Part shown: one piece after another, positions 1-11,690 of the stretch
Position numbering within the stretch: position 1 is the stretch's first letter
How the letters are laid out: every line of letters starts with the position of its first letter
Translations under genes and position numbers: made by a program
Assembly (NCBI GenBank): GCA_949358305.1
Contig: OX442317.1
Coordinates: 6,204,186-6,268,185, forward strand
DNA length: 64,000 bases
Reading direction: 5' to 3'
Source of the DNA: Strigamia acuminata
Lineage: Eukaryota > Arthropoda > Chilopoda > Geophilomorpha > Linotaeniidae
Notes under the pieces: model-generated
What the model saw: only the letters and a program-made list of their open reading frames with translations
Databases searched by the model: none
Told to the model about the DNA's origin: nothing

Positions 1-786
1 AGCTGAAAGTGAATTAATTTAAGCAATAAAAATTAGATCAATGTAAATAAATTGTAGGTTTTAGTAGTTGTTTTAAGTGTTTTAAAGGTTAAAAAAAAAA
101 TAAAAATTAAAAAAAATAAAATATATATATATATAGGATTAATCTCTAGTTCCAAGTGCCAAGTTAATATGAATTGATGTAAATTGTTTGTAATAATTGT
201 GAGAAATAATTCATTTCCATGCTGGAAATTTTATCACATTTTGTATATTTAAATCTTTGGTGTTGAGCCAAGGTGTTATATATTAAAAGACTTAATGAGA
301 AAAATTTGGTAAATGTAAAGAAATATGAATTTAATGTGGGAAGAAAAGAAAAAGAAAAAAAAACAATCTTTTTGCAAATATTCTGCTGTGGAATTTATTT
401 TTTTGAGTATGTTGAAAATTGAAAATTTTATGGCTAAATGTGGCAATCTCTCCCTATATAAATTGAAGAAAAGAAAAAAAAAGAAATTTTGCAGCTAATT
501 GTTAACTTGATTTCATGTTATTTACTATTTGATATTTTTACTATTTTTTATATTTTTAAAATTACATAATTTTTTTTTTGTAATTTTTCAATAATATTGA
601 AGACGTGACGAATTTTCAAAATTTGACAATTTTGTAGTGCCATTGACATTTTGAAACTAAATAAATACAAATTAATTAAAACATTTTGTCATTTATTCGA
701 CACCATCTTTAAAATCGGTCGCTCTTACGGCAGTTTGACAAACTACATCCAGTCATTTGACAGCGTTATATAAACGTGAGATAAGC
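1..786. other. AT-rich upstream sequence of the ZSWIM7-like gene
   Basis: No coding exon is recognisable. The stretch is very A+T rich, with poly-A and poly-T runs and a short TA dinucleotide run near 121-136. The last 60 bases before the gene have more balanced composition and presumably hold its promoter. A TATATAAA string at 767-774 lies only 13 bases before the start codon, so it is unlikely to be a working TATA box for that start. Confidence 0.6.
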
Positions 787-1188
787 ATGACTGAAAATCT
801 GCTGAATTTACTTTTACAGAAAGTTAAAACGAACTATCGCGAAAACGAACGTTTAAGTGAAGAAGTATTATCGACTTTAAAGTGTTTTTTCCCGAAAATA
901 GCAGCCGGTGCATTGGACTTAATGGACAATTGCAAAGTGGAAAAACTGACGGCATCAACAACAAAACGAAGTTGCTACAAAGTGACTGGCACCAGCAGAA
1001 ATCCGTATTTTTGTTACATCGGCGCCAATTACTGCTCGTGTCCCGCATTTAAGCATTCGGTGTTAAGAAACGAAGAAAACTACACATGTAAACACGTGCT
1101 AGCCGCCTTACTGAGCGATGCAATGAACTTGATTAACAAAAGAGAGATTTCCGATCACGATTTAAGTGAAATCCTCAAACAAATGTAA
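787..1188 (+). CDS. ZSWIM7: ZSWIM7/SWS1-like SWIM zinc-finger protein
   Basis: A single-exon 133-residue protein, close in length to vertebrate ZSWIM7 (140). The SWIM motif is intact: C83-S-C85 followed by C101-K-H103, within the family-typical context YCSCPAF...SVLR...CKH. An ALDLMD segment at 42-47 matches the family's ALDLVD. In known members this protein (SWS1) pairs with a RAD51 paralogue (SWSAP1) in a Shu-type complex that supports RAD51 filaments in homologous recombination and meiosis; that role is family knowledge, not shown here. The first in-frame ATG is at 787. The frame stays open back to 757, but only through a TTG codon, so 787 is chosen. No intron is seen, unlike the other conserved genes in the window. 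The short coding region sits alone between AT-rich flanks. Confidence 0.9.
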   Translation: MTENLLNLLLQKVKTNYRENERLSEEVLSTLKCFFPKIAAGALDLMDNCKVEKLTASTTKRSCYKVTGTSRNPYFCYIGANYCSCPAFKHSVLRNEENYTCKHVLAALLSDAMNLINKREISDHDLSEILKQM

Positions 1189-1610
1189 TCGCAACAGTTT
1201 TGATTAAAATTGATTAAACTTAAAAATTATCGTCGAATTTTTATCATTTTTGCGTCATTTTTCCTATTTTTGCTCCTATTTAAATCGCTTTGCCCTCAAA
1301 AAACGTGAGGTCAATCTTTATTAGTTGTTCTTTCCTTATCGCTACCGAGTTTACACGCCGAAGCGCTGTAAAGGGTTAATTTGCATGAAGGGATTGAAGA
1401 TGTGATTTGAATAAGTAAACAGCAACTATCGCGTGAGATTCTCGTCATCATTTATCGCCAAACGAAACAGCGATACATCTAATCAATTACCGAAAAAAAA
1501 AATTAAAAAAAAACAAAAAAGAAATTTCCATTTATTTAAAAATAAAAAATAATAAAAATAATGGTTATAATTTTTACAACCCAACAGATGGCGACACTAG
1601 ATTGTTTACA
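1189..1610. other. Gap between ZSWIM7-like gene and the next GC-rich exon
   Basis: Contains the 3' flank of the ZSWIM7-like gene. No canonical AATAAA is evident just after the stop; ATTAAA occurs near 1205. The rest is unremarkable sequence ending in an A-rich run around 1490-1560. No coding signal was found. Confidence 0.5.
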
Positions 1611-1902
1611 ATTTCCCCGTTGCTAAGCATCGAATCCGCCATATTCCCATCGTGTTTACTTCCCTACACCCGAGCTAGATGGAGCCGCGCATCGCAAGCC
1701 GCTCGCACACTTCGTCCAACGGGACTGCTAACGAATGACGTCACGTATCCGTGCATACTCATGCGTTGGCGCCATTTCCCAGCGCAGCACGAGACCAGCG
1801 AGGAAAAGTGGGTGAGGTTGTGGCGGCTCTCACTTGGCTCCCTCGCCGTTCCTGGCCCTCCGATCCCCTCACGACGGCTCCGTGTGGCTTCAAACACGAA
1901 AG
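1611..1902 (+). promoter_or_regulatory. Probable promoter and 5' non-coding first exon with CRE and strong donor
   Basis: This GC-rich island contrasts sharply with its AT-rich flanks. It carries a perfect cAMP-response palindrome TGACGTCA at 1736-1743 and ends in a consensus splice donor AG|GTAAGT at 1903. One upstream ATG, at 1672, opens a 19-codon frame that closes with TGA inside the exon, so I read it as 5' UTR with a short upstream ORF. The downstream exons are not identified. Krüppel, 27 kb away on the same strand, is the only conserved + strand gene downstream within 40 kb, but nothing in the sequence links them. Confidence 0.45.
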
Positions 1903-4760
1903 GTAAGTCATGTCTTTCGTTTTATAAACCAATGTTGTCAAGGAAACATCGAGGAAATCACTGACATGTGCCTAGCCTCGAGGTACCAGCTGGCGATAAT
2001 TTTTTTGCGCTGAAATTTTTTTTTATTTTTATTTTATTTTCTTTATTTTTTATTTTATTTATATTATTTTTTTCGCTTTTCAATTCACGGATTTTTGCGC
2101 GAGTCTTACGTAATTCGGTGTCGGGAAAATAGGAAATGTGCAGCGGTGGAATTTTTGAGTGAAAAGTTGTGATGGAAGATGTGGATGGGGTTGGAATAAG
2201 GAGCGATGAAGGAGAGGGTTAGCGATGAAGGGTTATCGCTCACACGATTAGCGATGGTTGTAATGTGATATTTGTTGAATTTTTTGTGATAAACTTGTTT
2301 TCGTTATTATCTAAACCTGGGATTGAGTTAGTTGTGCATTTTAAAGGGTTTTTTTCCTGTGATTTTGGGTTGAAAATGTTGAAATTTGTGAATTTCGAGC
2401 GATTTTTTATTTTTATCGCTGAAAATTCTAAAAAAAAAAATAATTGATAGTTAAAAAAAAAATGTTTTATTCGTGTTATATAATTGTTTAAGGGGTTTTT
2501 TAATGATTTCTATAATTATGTTGTTTTTAAAAATATTTGTTACGTAATTTTATCGCTATTTTTCAAGGTAAATAACACGATTTTCGTCGGCGATTCGATC
2601 GCTATCGCTTCAGTCGAAAATAAAAGTCATCGCGCACAGCTCGACCCAATTTCTATTCATATTTTCAAGTCCGATTTTTTCTTTAATTTATTACACAAAC
2701 GGTTAAGTACTCTGGCCTTGAACGCATTCTTTTTTACGTCGTACTACACGGAGGGGAAAAAAATAACAGGAAGTTACCGAATCCCGTTGTCTTTTTGTCA
2801 TCGCCACGATGAAACTCGATTTTTTACTACACGGATAAAAACGCCGGTGCGATTACATCACTTAACCTAAACTTATGTGTGATTTAATTGTGGTTTATTC
2901 GTTGTGAACGTTTAATACGTTTGAATTCATCGCGACATTCATTTCCCGAATCGTTTTGCGAGTTATCGCTATCGCTCGGGTGTTCTAGCTTCGCACTCAC
3001 CCTCGCCTGTGCTCGTTTTAGGCTTAGATTAAGTCACGAGTGCAGGTTTTTTTCCTTGCTCGTCGGTGGACAGAAAGTGAGATTTGTCGTGGATTTCAGT
3101 GTACAATCACGTCGATACATCGAGTGTACGAACGGGTCGTTCATCTCGTACTACTCGCCTGACTGGAATATGTGGTAATCGCGTAGAAATTGGTATGGAA
3201 AAGTTTTAACGGTGTCGGAACAACGCGAGTGCGGCGTGCGGTGCCAGCTGAGCGGCATGGAATTCGCGGATCGTCCGTGTTAGGGTTAGTTGCAACATGT
3301 AGTTAAACTCGTGTATTTTTTTCTTTTCGCGCTGGATTTTGTTTTGTGTTATTTGCCGAGTTGATTGGCAGTTTTTTGGAGATATTTTCGAGGTGGATCG
3401 GTGATAATTGTCGGGTATTTTGGTGGATTTGTGTCGAACCGGGCTGAATCAAAGGCGGCTTTACTGCAATTTTTGAAGGTTTTTTGGGCTTTTATTTTTG
3501 TTTTCTTTATTTTCGTTTATTTGCTGATTTTGTTTTGTGTTTCTTGATATTTTACGTTGTATTTTGGGTCGTGTTTGGGTTAATTTGCGTTGGGATTTGG
3601 ATTTTAGTGGTTTTGGTTGTGGGTGAAATTGAAAGTGTAGGTAAATTGGGTTTGGCGGTAATCATGTATGAAGATTTGTTTGCTTAAATTGGACAGTTTG
3701 ACGATTTTATTTGTGTTTTAACATGAAAACAAATTTTTGCTTTTATTTATTTTCATATTTGATTGTATTTATTGGGATTTTTTGAACATTTTTGATGTTT
3801 TTTATAATTTTAAATTTATTATTTGTATTTTGTATTCATTTTTGTCATGATTTCTTGGTTTTATTTCACCTTTTTATTTTTAATAATTTTTTTATATTCT
3901 ATTTTCATTAAATAAATTTATTTTTATTTATTTTGTATTATTTTTTCAATTTTCCTTTTTATTAATTAATATTATTATTATTATTGTTACTAAAAGCACA
4001 AATTCACTCAAAAGAACAAGAACAAACCTAAAAGTGTACATTTCACTACAAATTTGAATTATTTCCTAACAAATTCATCATCAAATTACAAAAATTCGAT
4101 TGAAAAACCTACAACTTTAATTTATCATTTTATCACATTATTACATTCATATGGAAATATTTTTCAACAAACATAAAAATGCAGTGACCAGTTGAGTATA
4201 TAAGCAAAAAAACGGTTGATTAAGTTGTGGTCAGTGGTCAGTTTAGTAATGATGGGACACCATGCGGTCACTTGGTTATTGTTATCCCCTCTGACCAGTG
4301 AAAAACAGGTTTATGTAACCTCAGTAAAGCCCTTAAAAAAAGATGGTCATTGGGCTCCTTTCACTTTTCATTTGCTCTACAGAGAATCGAGTTACCTTTT
4401 GAATTTGCAGAAAAGAAGCAAAAATTTTATTTAAAAAAAAAAAAAAAAAAAAAAAAAACGACAGATGGCCGACACAAAATCCGAAAAATGGAAAAAAATG
4501 GAAAAATCCAAAATGGCGTTTGAAAAAATGGAAAAAATCGTAAACAAGCAACTCCATTCTCTCCGAAATGTCAAATTTTCAATGAATTAATTTCCGAGAA
4601 AAAAGCGAAACCAAGTAAACAATGAATGAGAAAGTGCGCTGCCACAATTCCAAAATGGCTTCCTTTGTACGAAGAAAATGAAACTAGGTCAAGGGAGGGA
4701 AGACAAGACACGTAACTGGATGTAGGGGTAAAACGCAAAAAAAGTCGGATGCTTTTCAAG
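1903..4760. other. AT-rich intron-like sequence with a second GC-richer island
   Basis: No conserved protein is visible. Composition is less extreme around 2560-3300, where TATCGCT and ATCGC strings recur; this may be regulatory sequence or an alternative first exon. A segment at about 4640-4760 ends in another consensus donor, CAAG|GTAAGTAGG at 4761, but its longest reading frames are short. Confidence 0.35.
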
Positions 4761-5544
4761 GTAAGTAGGTTTTTAGATGGGAAATGATGGGCCGGACTTT
4801 GTCTCACAGGTCACTCGGTATCATCCCTCACAAGGGGGTAAAAAAGAGGGGGTTATCTGGATGGAAGGGGTCAAGTGGTCACCATACATTTACCCCAGAC
4901 TCAATTGAACGTCATCAATTGGCAGTAAAGGGGAGGGGTGAGATGGTCCAGCCACCGGAAGCCACTAAAGGGGGAAAGGGTCAACGGATGAGGACTCCCA
5001 TAACCCCTATATATCCTTGGTTTGATTGGTTAAAGGATACTTCCTGTCTAATGACGGTTGATGGCTGGAAATGAAGGGATGTTGGAAGAATGTGGTTTTT
5101 TGGGGGTATGAAGGGGTAGAAGGGGTAAATGGGGGTGTTGAGAAGTGGATGGGTGTAAAGGGTTGGAGGTTAAGGGTTTTTGGAAAGGGGGTTTGGTTAT
5201 TTTTGTGGAAAAAAGGGTTGAGTTTGAGTTGTGTAAGGTGGTGTTGAAGAGAGGGGTTAAAGGTAGGGGGTAAACTCGTTTGTGTTCACCTGAAGGTGGA
5301 TGGTGTAATAGGGTTATGGTGAATGAATGGGTTTGATAGTTCTTTTGTGGTGACCTAGAAAGGGGTAAGAGGTAGAAAAAATTATTTAGGTTTGGGTGGG
5401 ATTTGAATTGAAGGGGTTAATTTTATGTGGGGGATTGGGAAGGGTTTTGGGTCAAGTTTTCAAGGTTTTAAGGTCAAGGTGGTGTTGGGTTTTTTTTTTG
5501 AGGGGGTAATTGGGTTTTTTGTTGTTTTTTGGGGGGAATTGTGG
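4761..5544. other. G-rich, C-poor skewed tract
   Basis: From about 4.8 kb the + strand becomes rich in GGGG runs separated by T and A, with few C. Runs of three to five G are close enough around 5095-5200 to form potential G-quadruplexes. No coding exon was recognised. Confidence 0.5.
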
Positions 5545-6040
5545 ATTTTTGTGGAAGTGGGGGTAAATATGATTTTTTGGGGTTTTTGAAATTATTTTTG
5601 TGAAAGTGGGGGTTAGTATGATTTTTTTTTGGGTTTTTTTAAAATTTTATTTGTGAAAGTGGGAGAAAATTTAAGGTTTTTGGGTTTTTTAAATTATTTT
5701 TTTGTAAAGTGGGGGTAAATATTAGATTTTGGAAAATTATTTTTGTGAAAGTGGGGGAAAATATATTTTTTTGTGAAAATGGGGGTAAATATGATTTTAT
5801 TGATCATTATTAAAAATTTGTTTGTGAAAGTGGGGGTAAATACGATTTTATTGTTGATTATTTAACATTTGTTTGTGAAAGTGGGGGTAAATACGATTTT
5901 ATTGTTGATTATTTAACATTTTTTGTGAAAGTGGGGGTAAATACAATTTTTAAATTTTTTTTATGAAAATGGGGGTAAATATGATTTGTTGATGGTTTAT
6001 AAAAAGAAAATTATGAATGAGGGGGTAAATATAATTTTTA
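5545..6040 (+). repeat. Degenerate minisatellite built on GTGAAAGTGGGGGTAAATA
   Basis: About eleven copies of a core close to GTGAAAGTGGGGGTAAATA are spaced about 25 to 55 bases apart by T-rich spacers. Two neighbouring units at about 5815-5920 are almost identical over about 50 bases, showing local tandem duplication. Each core contains G|GTAAAT, a passable splice-donor string. Confidence 0.75.
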
Positions 6041-6754
6041 TTTGGGTTTTTTATTTATTTTGGGAATTGGGTCACTTTTTGTGTGCATTTTCCTTTGTTT
6101 TTTTGTTTTTTTGTTTTTTTGTTTTTTTTACCCTTTTGTTGGGTTTTTTGCTTCAATAATTATTAGTTTTTGCATTAATGCGATAAAAACAGGTGGCAAA
6201 TGTGATGGAGGTTGTTTATGACTGTTATTATTTTATTTTTATTTTATTTATTTATTTTTTTCCAGCTTTTTTATTTTTATATATATTTTTTTTACGAGTT
6301 TTTATGTAACGTTTCTTCCTCGTGATTCAGTTGTATTATTGTTTGTTCTGGTGTCGTAAACAAATCGGCAATGGAGGATGTATTTTATTATTCATTTTTG
6401 TTACGGAGTATTTGATGTTTGTTAATTTTAATTTTTAAATTAGGATTATTTTTTTTGACGTTAACAATTTATCGTTTTACATATAAACGTGTCCCATATC
6501 CTAATCCAGGGGAGCAGACGTTCAGGTGACCTGTGACCCATAACCACCCGCCATGACACTTTTGGAACGCGGGGTATCAACTTCCGCCACGAGCCAAGCA
6601 CGTGGCAGGGGGAGGATAAGAAATATAAAAAAAAAATGTGAGAGGAAAGAAATGGTATGAATAATGGTGCTGGTGGTGAGAAAAGCAAAATGGCAGCTCT
6701 TGCAGGCGCTGGAAGTGTGTGGAAAGTGGAGAACTTATAGTTTTAGTTTATTGT
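6041..6754. other. T-rich sequence, no gene seen
   Basis: Starts with a (TTTTTTTG)n-like run near 6095-6130. A more balanced segment at 6480-6720 gives only short open frames. No recognisable domain. Confidence 0.5.
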
Positions 6755-7150
6755 TTAAAAAATGAAAATAAATGAAAAGTAAATGGAAAAATTGAAATAA
6801 ATTGAAATAAATGAATGAAGAAATGGAGAATAAAGAAAAAAAATGGAAAAAAATGGAAAAAAAAATGGATTAAGTTGAAAATACGTGGAAAAAATTAAAA
6901 AGAATTGGAAAAAATTGAAAATAAATAGAAAAAATTGAAAATAAATGGAAAAAAATTGAAAATAAATGAAATATAAATGGAAAAAATAAAAAATAAGTGG
7001 AAAAATGAATGAAAAAATGGAAAATAAATGAAAAAATTAATGAAAAAATGGGAAAAAATGGAAAATAAATGAAAAAATTAATGAAAAAATGGGAAAAAAT
7101 GAAAAAAGAATTATGTAATAATGGAAAATAAATGAAAATAACTGAAAAAA
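6755..7150 (+). repeat. A-rich degenerate repeat (AATGGAAAA / AAATAAATG)
   Basis: About 400 bases of almost pure purine plus T, made of shuffled AATGGAAAAA and AAATAAATGAA strings. One unit of about 54 bases near 7010-7100 is repeated twice in tandem. Confidence 0.7.
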
Positions 7151-9399
7151 GTGAAATAAATGAAATATAAACATCAAAATTTACATTTACAATAATTTAA
7201 AAAAAGAAAAAATTATATATTTTTATAGAAAAAACATTTATTTGAGCATCAAAAAAATTGTTTGCTTCTTTAAAATAATATTTTTCTCCTATTTGTATAA
7301 AAATACTTGTATATTTTTTCCTTGTCATAATCACAAAGTGCTCACTCTCACTCCCGACAATTTTTTCCACCCACTTTTCTCCTCATCTGTTTCCGCCATT
7401 TTCCCTTACGTCAGTTGAGGGGGCAGGTGTTTGATGTTAACCATTTTTCCCTAACTGATTTTTTTCCCCTTTTGACCAAGTGCAGCTGCAATTCCCCTCC
7501 CCTTTTTCCCCACTTTAAGGAGACACAAAAGCAATTATCAGTTTCTTCTACTATATTCTGTTAAGGAAAGAAAAAAAGCAACCAAAATTATAAAGGGGGA
7601 TAAAAAGTGCCATGAGGCACTAAAAAAATGTAGGGGTAAATGTGAAATTTAGTTAAAAAGTGGGCAAAAAGCTCACGATTGACAGCTTGTAATAATTATT
7701 TCTATTTCATCAAACTAGGGCTAAAATTTAGGCCTATAATCATTCGTTTTCTTTTCTATAGTTTCCTTCTCTTGCGCAATCGAAAAATGTGTTTAACAGC
7801 TGCAAACAAGTGTTTTATCTAAAATATAAAAAAAATGGACAAGTTTCACTTGGTCTGTTTGTATACAGAGATGGTCAAAACAAGCTAGTTAATTAAAATA
7901 AATAAAAAGAAAACTTATTTTAGATGGAAATTTTCATTTTATTTTGGATTTTGTGAAAATTTTATGAAAATTTTGGTGAATTTTGTGAAATTTTCTTGAA
8001 AATTTTCATGAATTTTGATGGAAATTTAATTATTTTCAAAATTTTATGAAATTTTAATGGAAATTTAATTATTTTTAAAAAAAATTTAATGGAAATTTAA
8101 TTATTTTTTAAATTTTGTGAAATTTTAATGGAAATTTAATTATTTTTAAAATTCTGCGCAATTTAGATTTATTTTTAAAATTTAATTTAATTTATTTGTT
8201 TATACTAAAAAAAAAATGAAATTAAATTAAAATCAAATAAAAAAATTATTGTAACCTCTAAAATCGTCCGGTTTTTGTATCCCCACGTAACTTTTTAGGT
8301 TGAAATTGAAATGTTTACATATTTATTATGGGCGTGGTCGGTCCATTTGATTGACACTATGTATGACCGAATGGACAAAGTGGTCGTCGTCTAGACGAAT
8401 CGACTAACTCACTGTGGGGAGAAAAATAATCGATATTTTTTACGTAAACGCACCAAATTTAGCATTAAAAAATTGCAACAAAAAAAAACAACAACAAAAC
8501 GAGGTAAAGGAACTTCAACACCCAGAAAACCCACCAAAACACCCACAAAGGTGCCCTTGAATCGCCTCTACCCGTCTTGCCCTTTGCAAGAGCTTTTTTC
8601 AACTTTAACCCTTTCGCACACACACATTGCTTGACTGCTCACTTGTTGCGAAAAGGGCCTTAAAGGCCTAGCACACGTGACAAAAGCACAAGTGCATGAA
8701 GGGTTAATTGCTCAATTTGCTTATTATGATCACAATAAAAGGATTAAAAAAATGAACAATTTTTTTTTCTTTTATAATTTTATTATTTCGTGTGGTTGGA
8801 TTTTCAACAAAAAAATAATAATTTTTTGTTTTTTTAAAAAATTGATTTATATTATATTAAATATATATATATAAAATTATTTTTAATTAATTTTTTTTCT
8901 AGGGAGATGTTTGGGATATGCGAGGGCGTGGGAAAGAAGTGGATTGAAAGTTATTTGGATTTAAATATTTAATTATTCTTTTTGTTGCAACTGAATTTTA
9001 TCCAGTTTGTAATTTTTTCTGGCGGGGGGTGTTGAACTTGTCACTTGTCGGAGATTACCAATATGCCACGCAATGTGGAAAATTAGGCAGAAAAAACGAA
9101 AAACAAAAGGTTTGAGCATGTACAGATTGGAAAACAACAAACAAACCGATGGAAATTGTACAGATTGTATATAAATTGTAATGCTTTCATAACGGAGTTG
9201 GGTGTACATGGGGATTATGTGATGTACGGGCTAAATAGATCGGAAAAGAGGGAACTGATAGGAAAACCGGTTGAGCTGGTCATAGATGAATTAATATGGG
9301 TTATGAAACTCGATTTCCTGACCCAGTTAAAGAGAATAAGAAAGTACACCCCGCTTTAGAACGTGAAAATCATCACACAATAAAAAAACCGATTAATTT
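7151..9399. other. AT-rich sequence with an AT-repeat at 7.92-8.16 kb, no gene seen
   Basis: Between 7920 and 8165 there are five or more copies of GAAATTTTAATGGAAATTTAA-type units. Around 8480-8700 the sequence is more balanced, but no frame is convincing. An open frame at 9156-9359 (67 codons) has no family resemblance that I recognise. Confidence 0.45.
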
Positions 9400-9940
9400 G
9401 CATTTTTAATTTAAATTTGATGTTTTTGCGTACAAATATTTGGAGTTGGTGCGCACGCGCAAGTCGTGTTATGTTAATATGTTGTTATTATTCTAAGTTT
9501 TCTTTATTGATGAATTGTGCATTATTAAATCAGACTTGACTTGGTACAATACAGGTGTGTTTATGTTGATCTTCTGGCTAAGGTTAATTCAAGGCAACAA
9601 TATTTATAGTATTTAGTCATATTGGAGTTGGTGTGCATGTGCAAGTGGTGTTTTACTTTCTACATCATTATATTTATAGTATTTAGTCACATGTTTGAGA
9701 TAAACGAAGCTTTTCTTGAGAAAAACTCGTAATTTCTGCGTTTGTTTTGTCTACAGAAGCGAAGGCGACAATAAAAACTGTTTCTATTTTAGTGGAGGCA
9801 TTCATAAAGTCATTTAGACTAAATAGCATTTTAAACAACACATTTGCACTTGAAAAATGGTGGTTGATTTAGTCAGTGTGCATGCGCACGACATTTAAAC
9901 AACAAAACAGGTTTAACTGCAAGTTAATGCGCCTTTAGTG
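9400..9940. repeat. Dispersed repeat copies sharing GTGTGCATGCGCAxG and TTTAAACAACAAAACA
   Basis: The string GGAGTTGGTGxGCAxGxGCAAG occurs near 9440 and 9620, and TTTATAGTATTTAGTCA occurs at about 9605 and 9670. The part at 9812-9935 (CATTTTAAACAACA, then GATTTAGTCAGTGTGCATGCG, then TTTAAACAACAAAACAGG) is clearly related to 34503-34800. A dispersed mobile-element fragment is likely; no coding remnant is seen. Confidence 0.5.
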
Positions 9941-11381
9941 TTTGTTTACGAAGATCGCACATTAGTGCTTTCTGTCCCCGGTTCATTTTTTGATACCCAA
10001 TCACGAGTCCACTCAGTTGGACCCTTATGACACACATCATTTGATATCCCCCCCCCCTTAAAATATTTCATGCCAGAGACCTTTAGTCCTCATAATGGAG
10101 ACCTTATGGTTGTTTACGCATGTCCACTTGGATATGGATTGAATTTTTTTCTCCTTCTCTTTTTTTTCAGTTAGTGCCTTTTCTGTTTTTCTTTTGACTC
10201 CCATCACCTGCCCTTACTGTTGTTTCTACTACTGACCATATGGTCCACAAAGAGCCATAAAAAAGGACTCCCTCTATCATAAAATGTTAGTTTTGAGACT
10301 AAAAATGTCTGCCCTTTGTGAGTTGGCATGAGAAAAGAAAACCTTATGACTTATAACCAGTTGGTTGGGACCCAATGTCCACTGCTGAATAGACCTTAGT
10401 TAAGCCTTTTCCATTCAACTAGATGGACAAGGGGTACTTCTTTTTTTACCCCTCTTTTTTTTTTTTTTTTTTTTTTTGGAGGGGGTAAGTATCCCCCTTT
10501 GGCTGGGGTTTTTGGGTTAGGGCTAACTGGACCTTTGATCCTTAAAAGTAACCCAAAACTCAGGTAGGGGTTGGTGTATGGGGGTTAAGGGTGGGAGTGG
10601 GGTTGAATTTTTTGGGAAGGATTTAGGTTGGGAAATTGAAGTGGACCATGGGTCCATGGGTTGGGTGGAAGTGTCATGGGAAGTGGGCAAATGTGGTCTG
10701 GTGGAACTAAAAGGGTTGATGATGTGATACAATGTTTTAGAATGGGGTTATTGGGTTTTAAAATGGTGGTGCTAATAATGTAATGTTCATTCAAGTGTTG
10801 AGCTGTATTTAATGACTTATTGTGTTTTTGTTTTGAGTTATGGGGGTGTGGGTTAATTGGAAATTCAAGTCTTCTTGTGTGTTGACTTATACTTAAAGCT
10901 ACTTGATGTATCATCAACTACTAGATGACCTACAGACCTGAAGAAGAACAACTGCATGCAGCAAACCTGTCATGGGTGTTTTTTGTTGTTTCTTTTTTGA
11001 AAAAAATTCTAATTTGTAATGTTGAGGTGGAATAGAAGTGGGTAAAAAACTTGTTTTTTGCAAGTTGAATTTGGAATTGTATTTAGGGATGAGAGATCAT
11101 GGTTGTGTGGTTTCAAAATTCATCTTGCAACACAGCAGGACAATGGCATGTTTGACAAAGAGGAAATTACAAAATGGACTATATTTAAAGAGATGGTTGA
11201 GAAAATATACTTGCAGATCTTTTCATGCATGGCTTAGCAGTTTAGTGGTGAGGTGGGCTCTGTTTTAGAGAATAATTTCATTTAATTATTGTAATTTTTA
11301 TTTTTGGATGTAGTATTGTTGCTTTGCAAATCTGAAGGAATTGGGTGTTGATGGATGTGGGTATTGGATTAAGCAGAAACA
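9941..11381. other. Non-coding stretch with G-rich tract at 10.48-10.72 kb
   Basis: Contains a T20-like run at 10449-10478 next to a G-rich, C-poor stretch. Long minus-strand frames here are a by-product of the skew, since they read as Pro, Thr, Ser and His low complexity. No gene is recognised. Confidence 0.45.
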
Positions 11382-11384
11382 TTA

Positions 11385-11687
11385 GGCGCGTTCAATTTCA
11401 AATTACCAAAATCCGATTCCAAAAAACTTGATTATAGAATTGGGTTTTAACTCGTTCAAAGTAAATCTGGAGCATGCGCAGTTCTGACTTAAGTGTTCTG
11501 GAGAATCTAGATACCGTATATTTGCAAATAGCGCACCCGAAACGTATGCAAAACGTGTCATTTGTCATCCTTTTTTGGCACATTTCGGGCCTCCCGCGCG
11601 CAATTTGAGGTCCGCGGGCTATTAGAGGCCCGCGTAGTAATCGATAATATACGGTAATCGGTTGTTCAATTTGGAATTGAACGCACC
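11385..11687. mobile_element. PIF/Harbinger-type MITE with TTA target-site duplication
   Basis: A 303-bp element with terminal inverted repeats: the left end GGCGCGTTCAATTTCAAATT matches the right end read in reverse, GGTGCGTTCAATTCCAAATT. It is flanked on both sides by TTA (11382-11384 and 11688-11690). A three-base TTA/TAA duplication and G-rich tips are what PIF/Harbinger elements leave. No transposase is encoded, so this is a non-autonomous element. It contains a second inverted-repeat element. Confidence 0.7.
11514..11654. mobile_element. Nested CCGTAT-family inverted-repeat element
   Basis: Lies inside the Harbinger-like element. Its tips are CCGTATATT and AATATACGG, bounded by TA on each side (11512-11513 and 11655-11656), as expected for a Tc1/mariner/pogo-type TA target. 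Inner sequence has GC-rich inverted pieces (GCCTCCCGCGCG, GGCCCGCG). Related tips occur at 21.2 kb and 34.5 kb. Confidence 0.55.
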
Positions 11688-11690
11688 TTA

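Noticed and set aside
757-786. Extra ten residues at the start of the ZSWIM7-like protein
   Set aside because: The upstream start would be TTG; the first ATG is at 787 and gives the length normal for the family.
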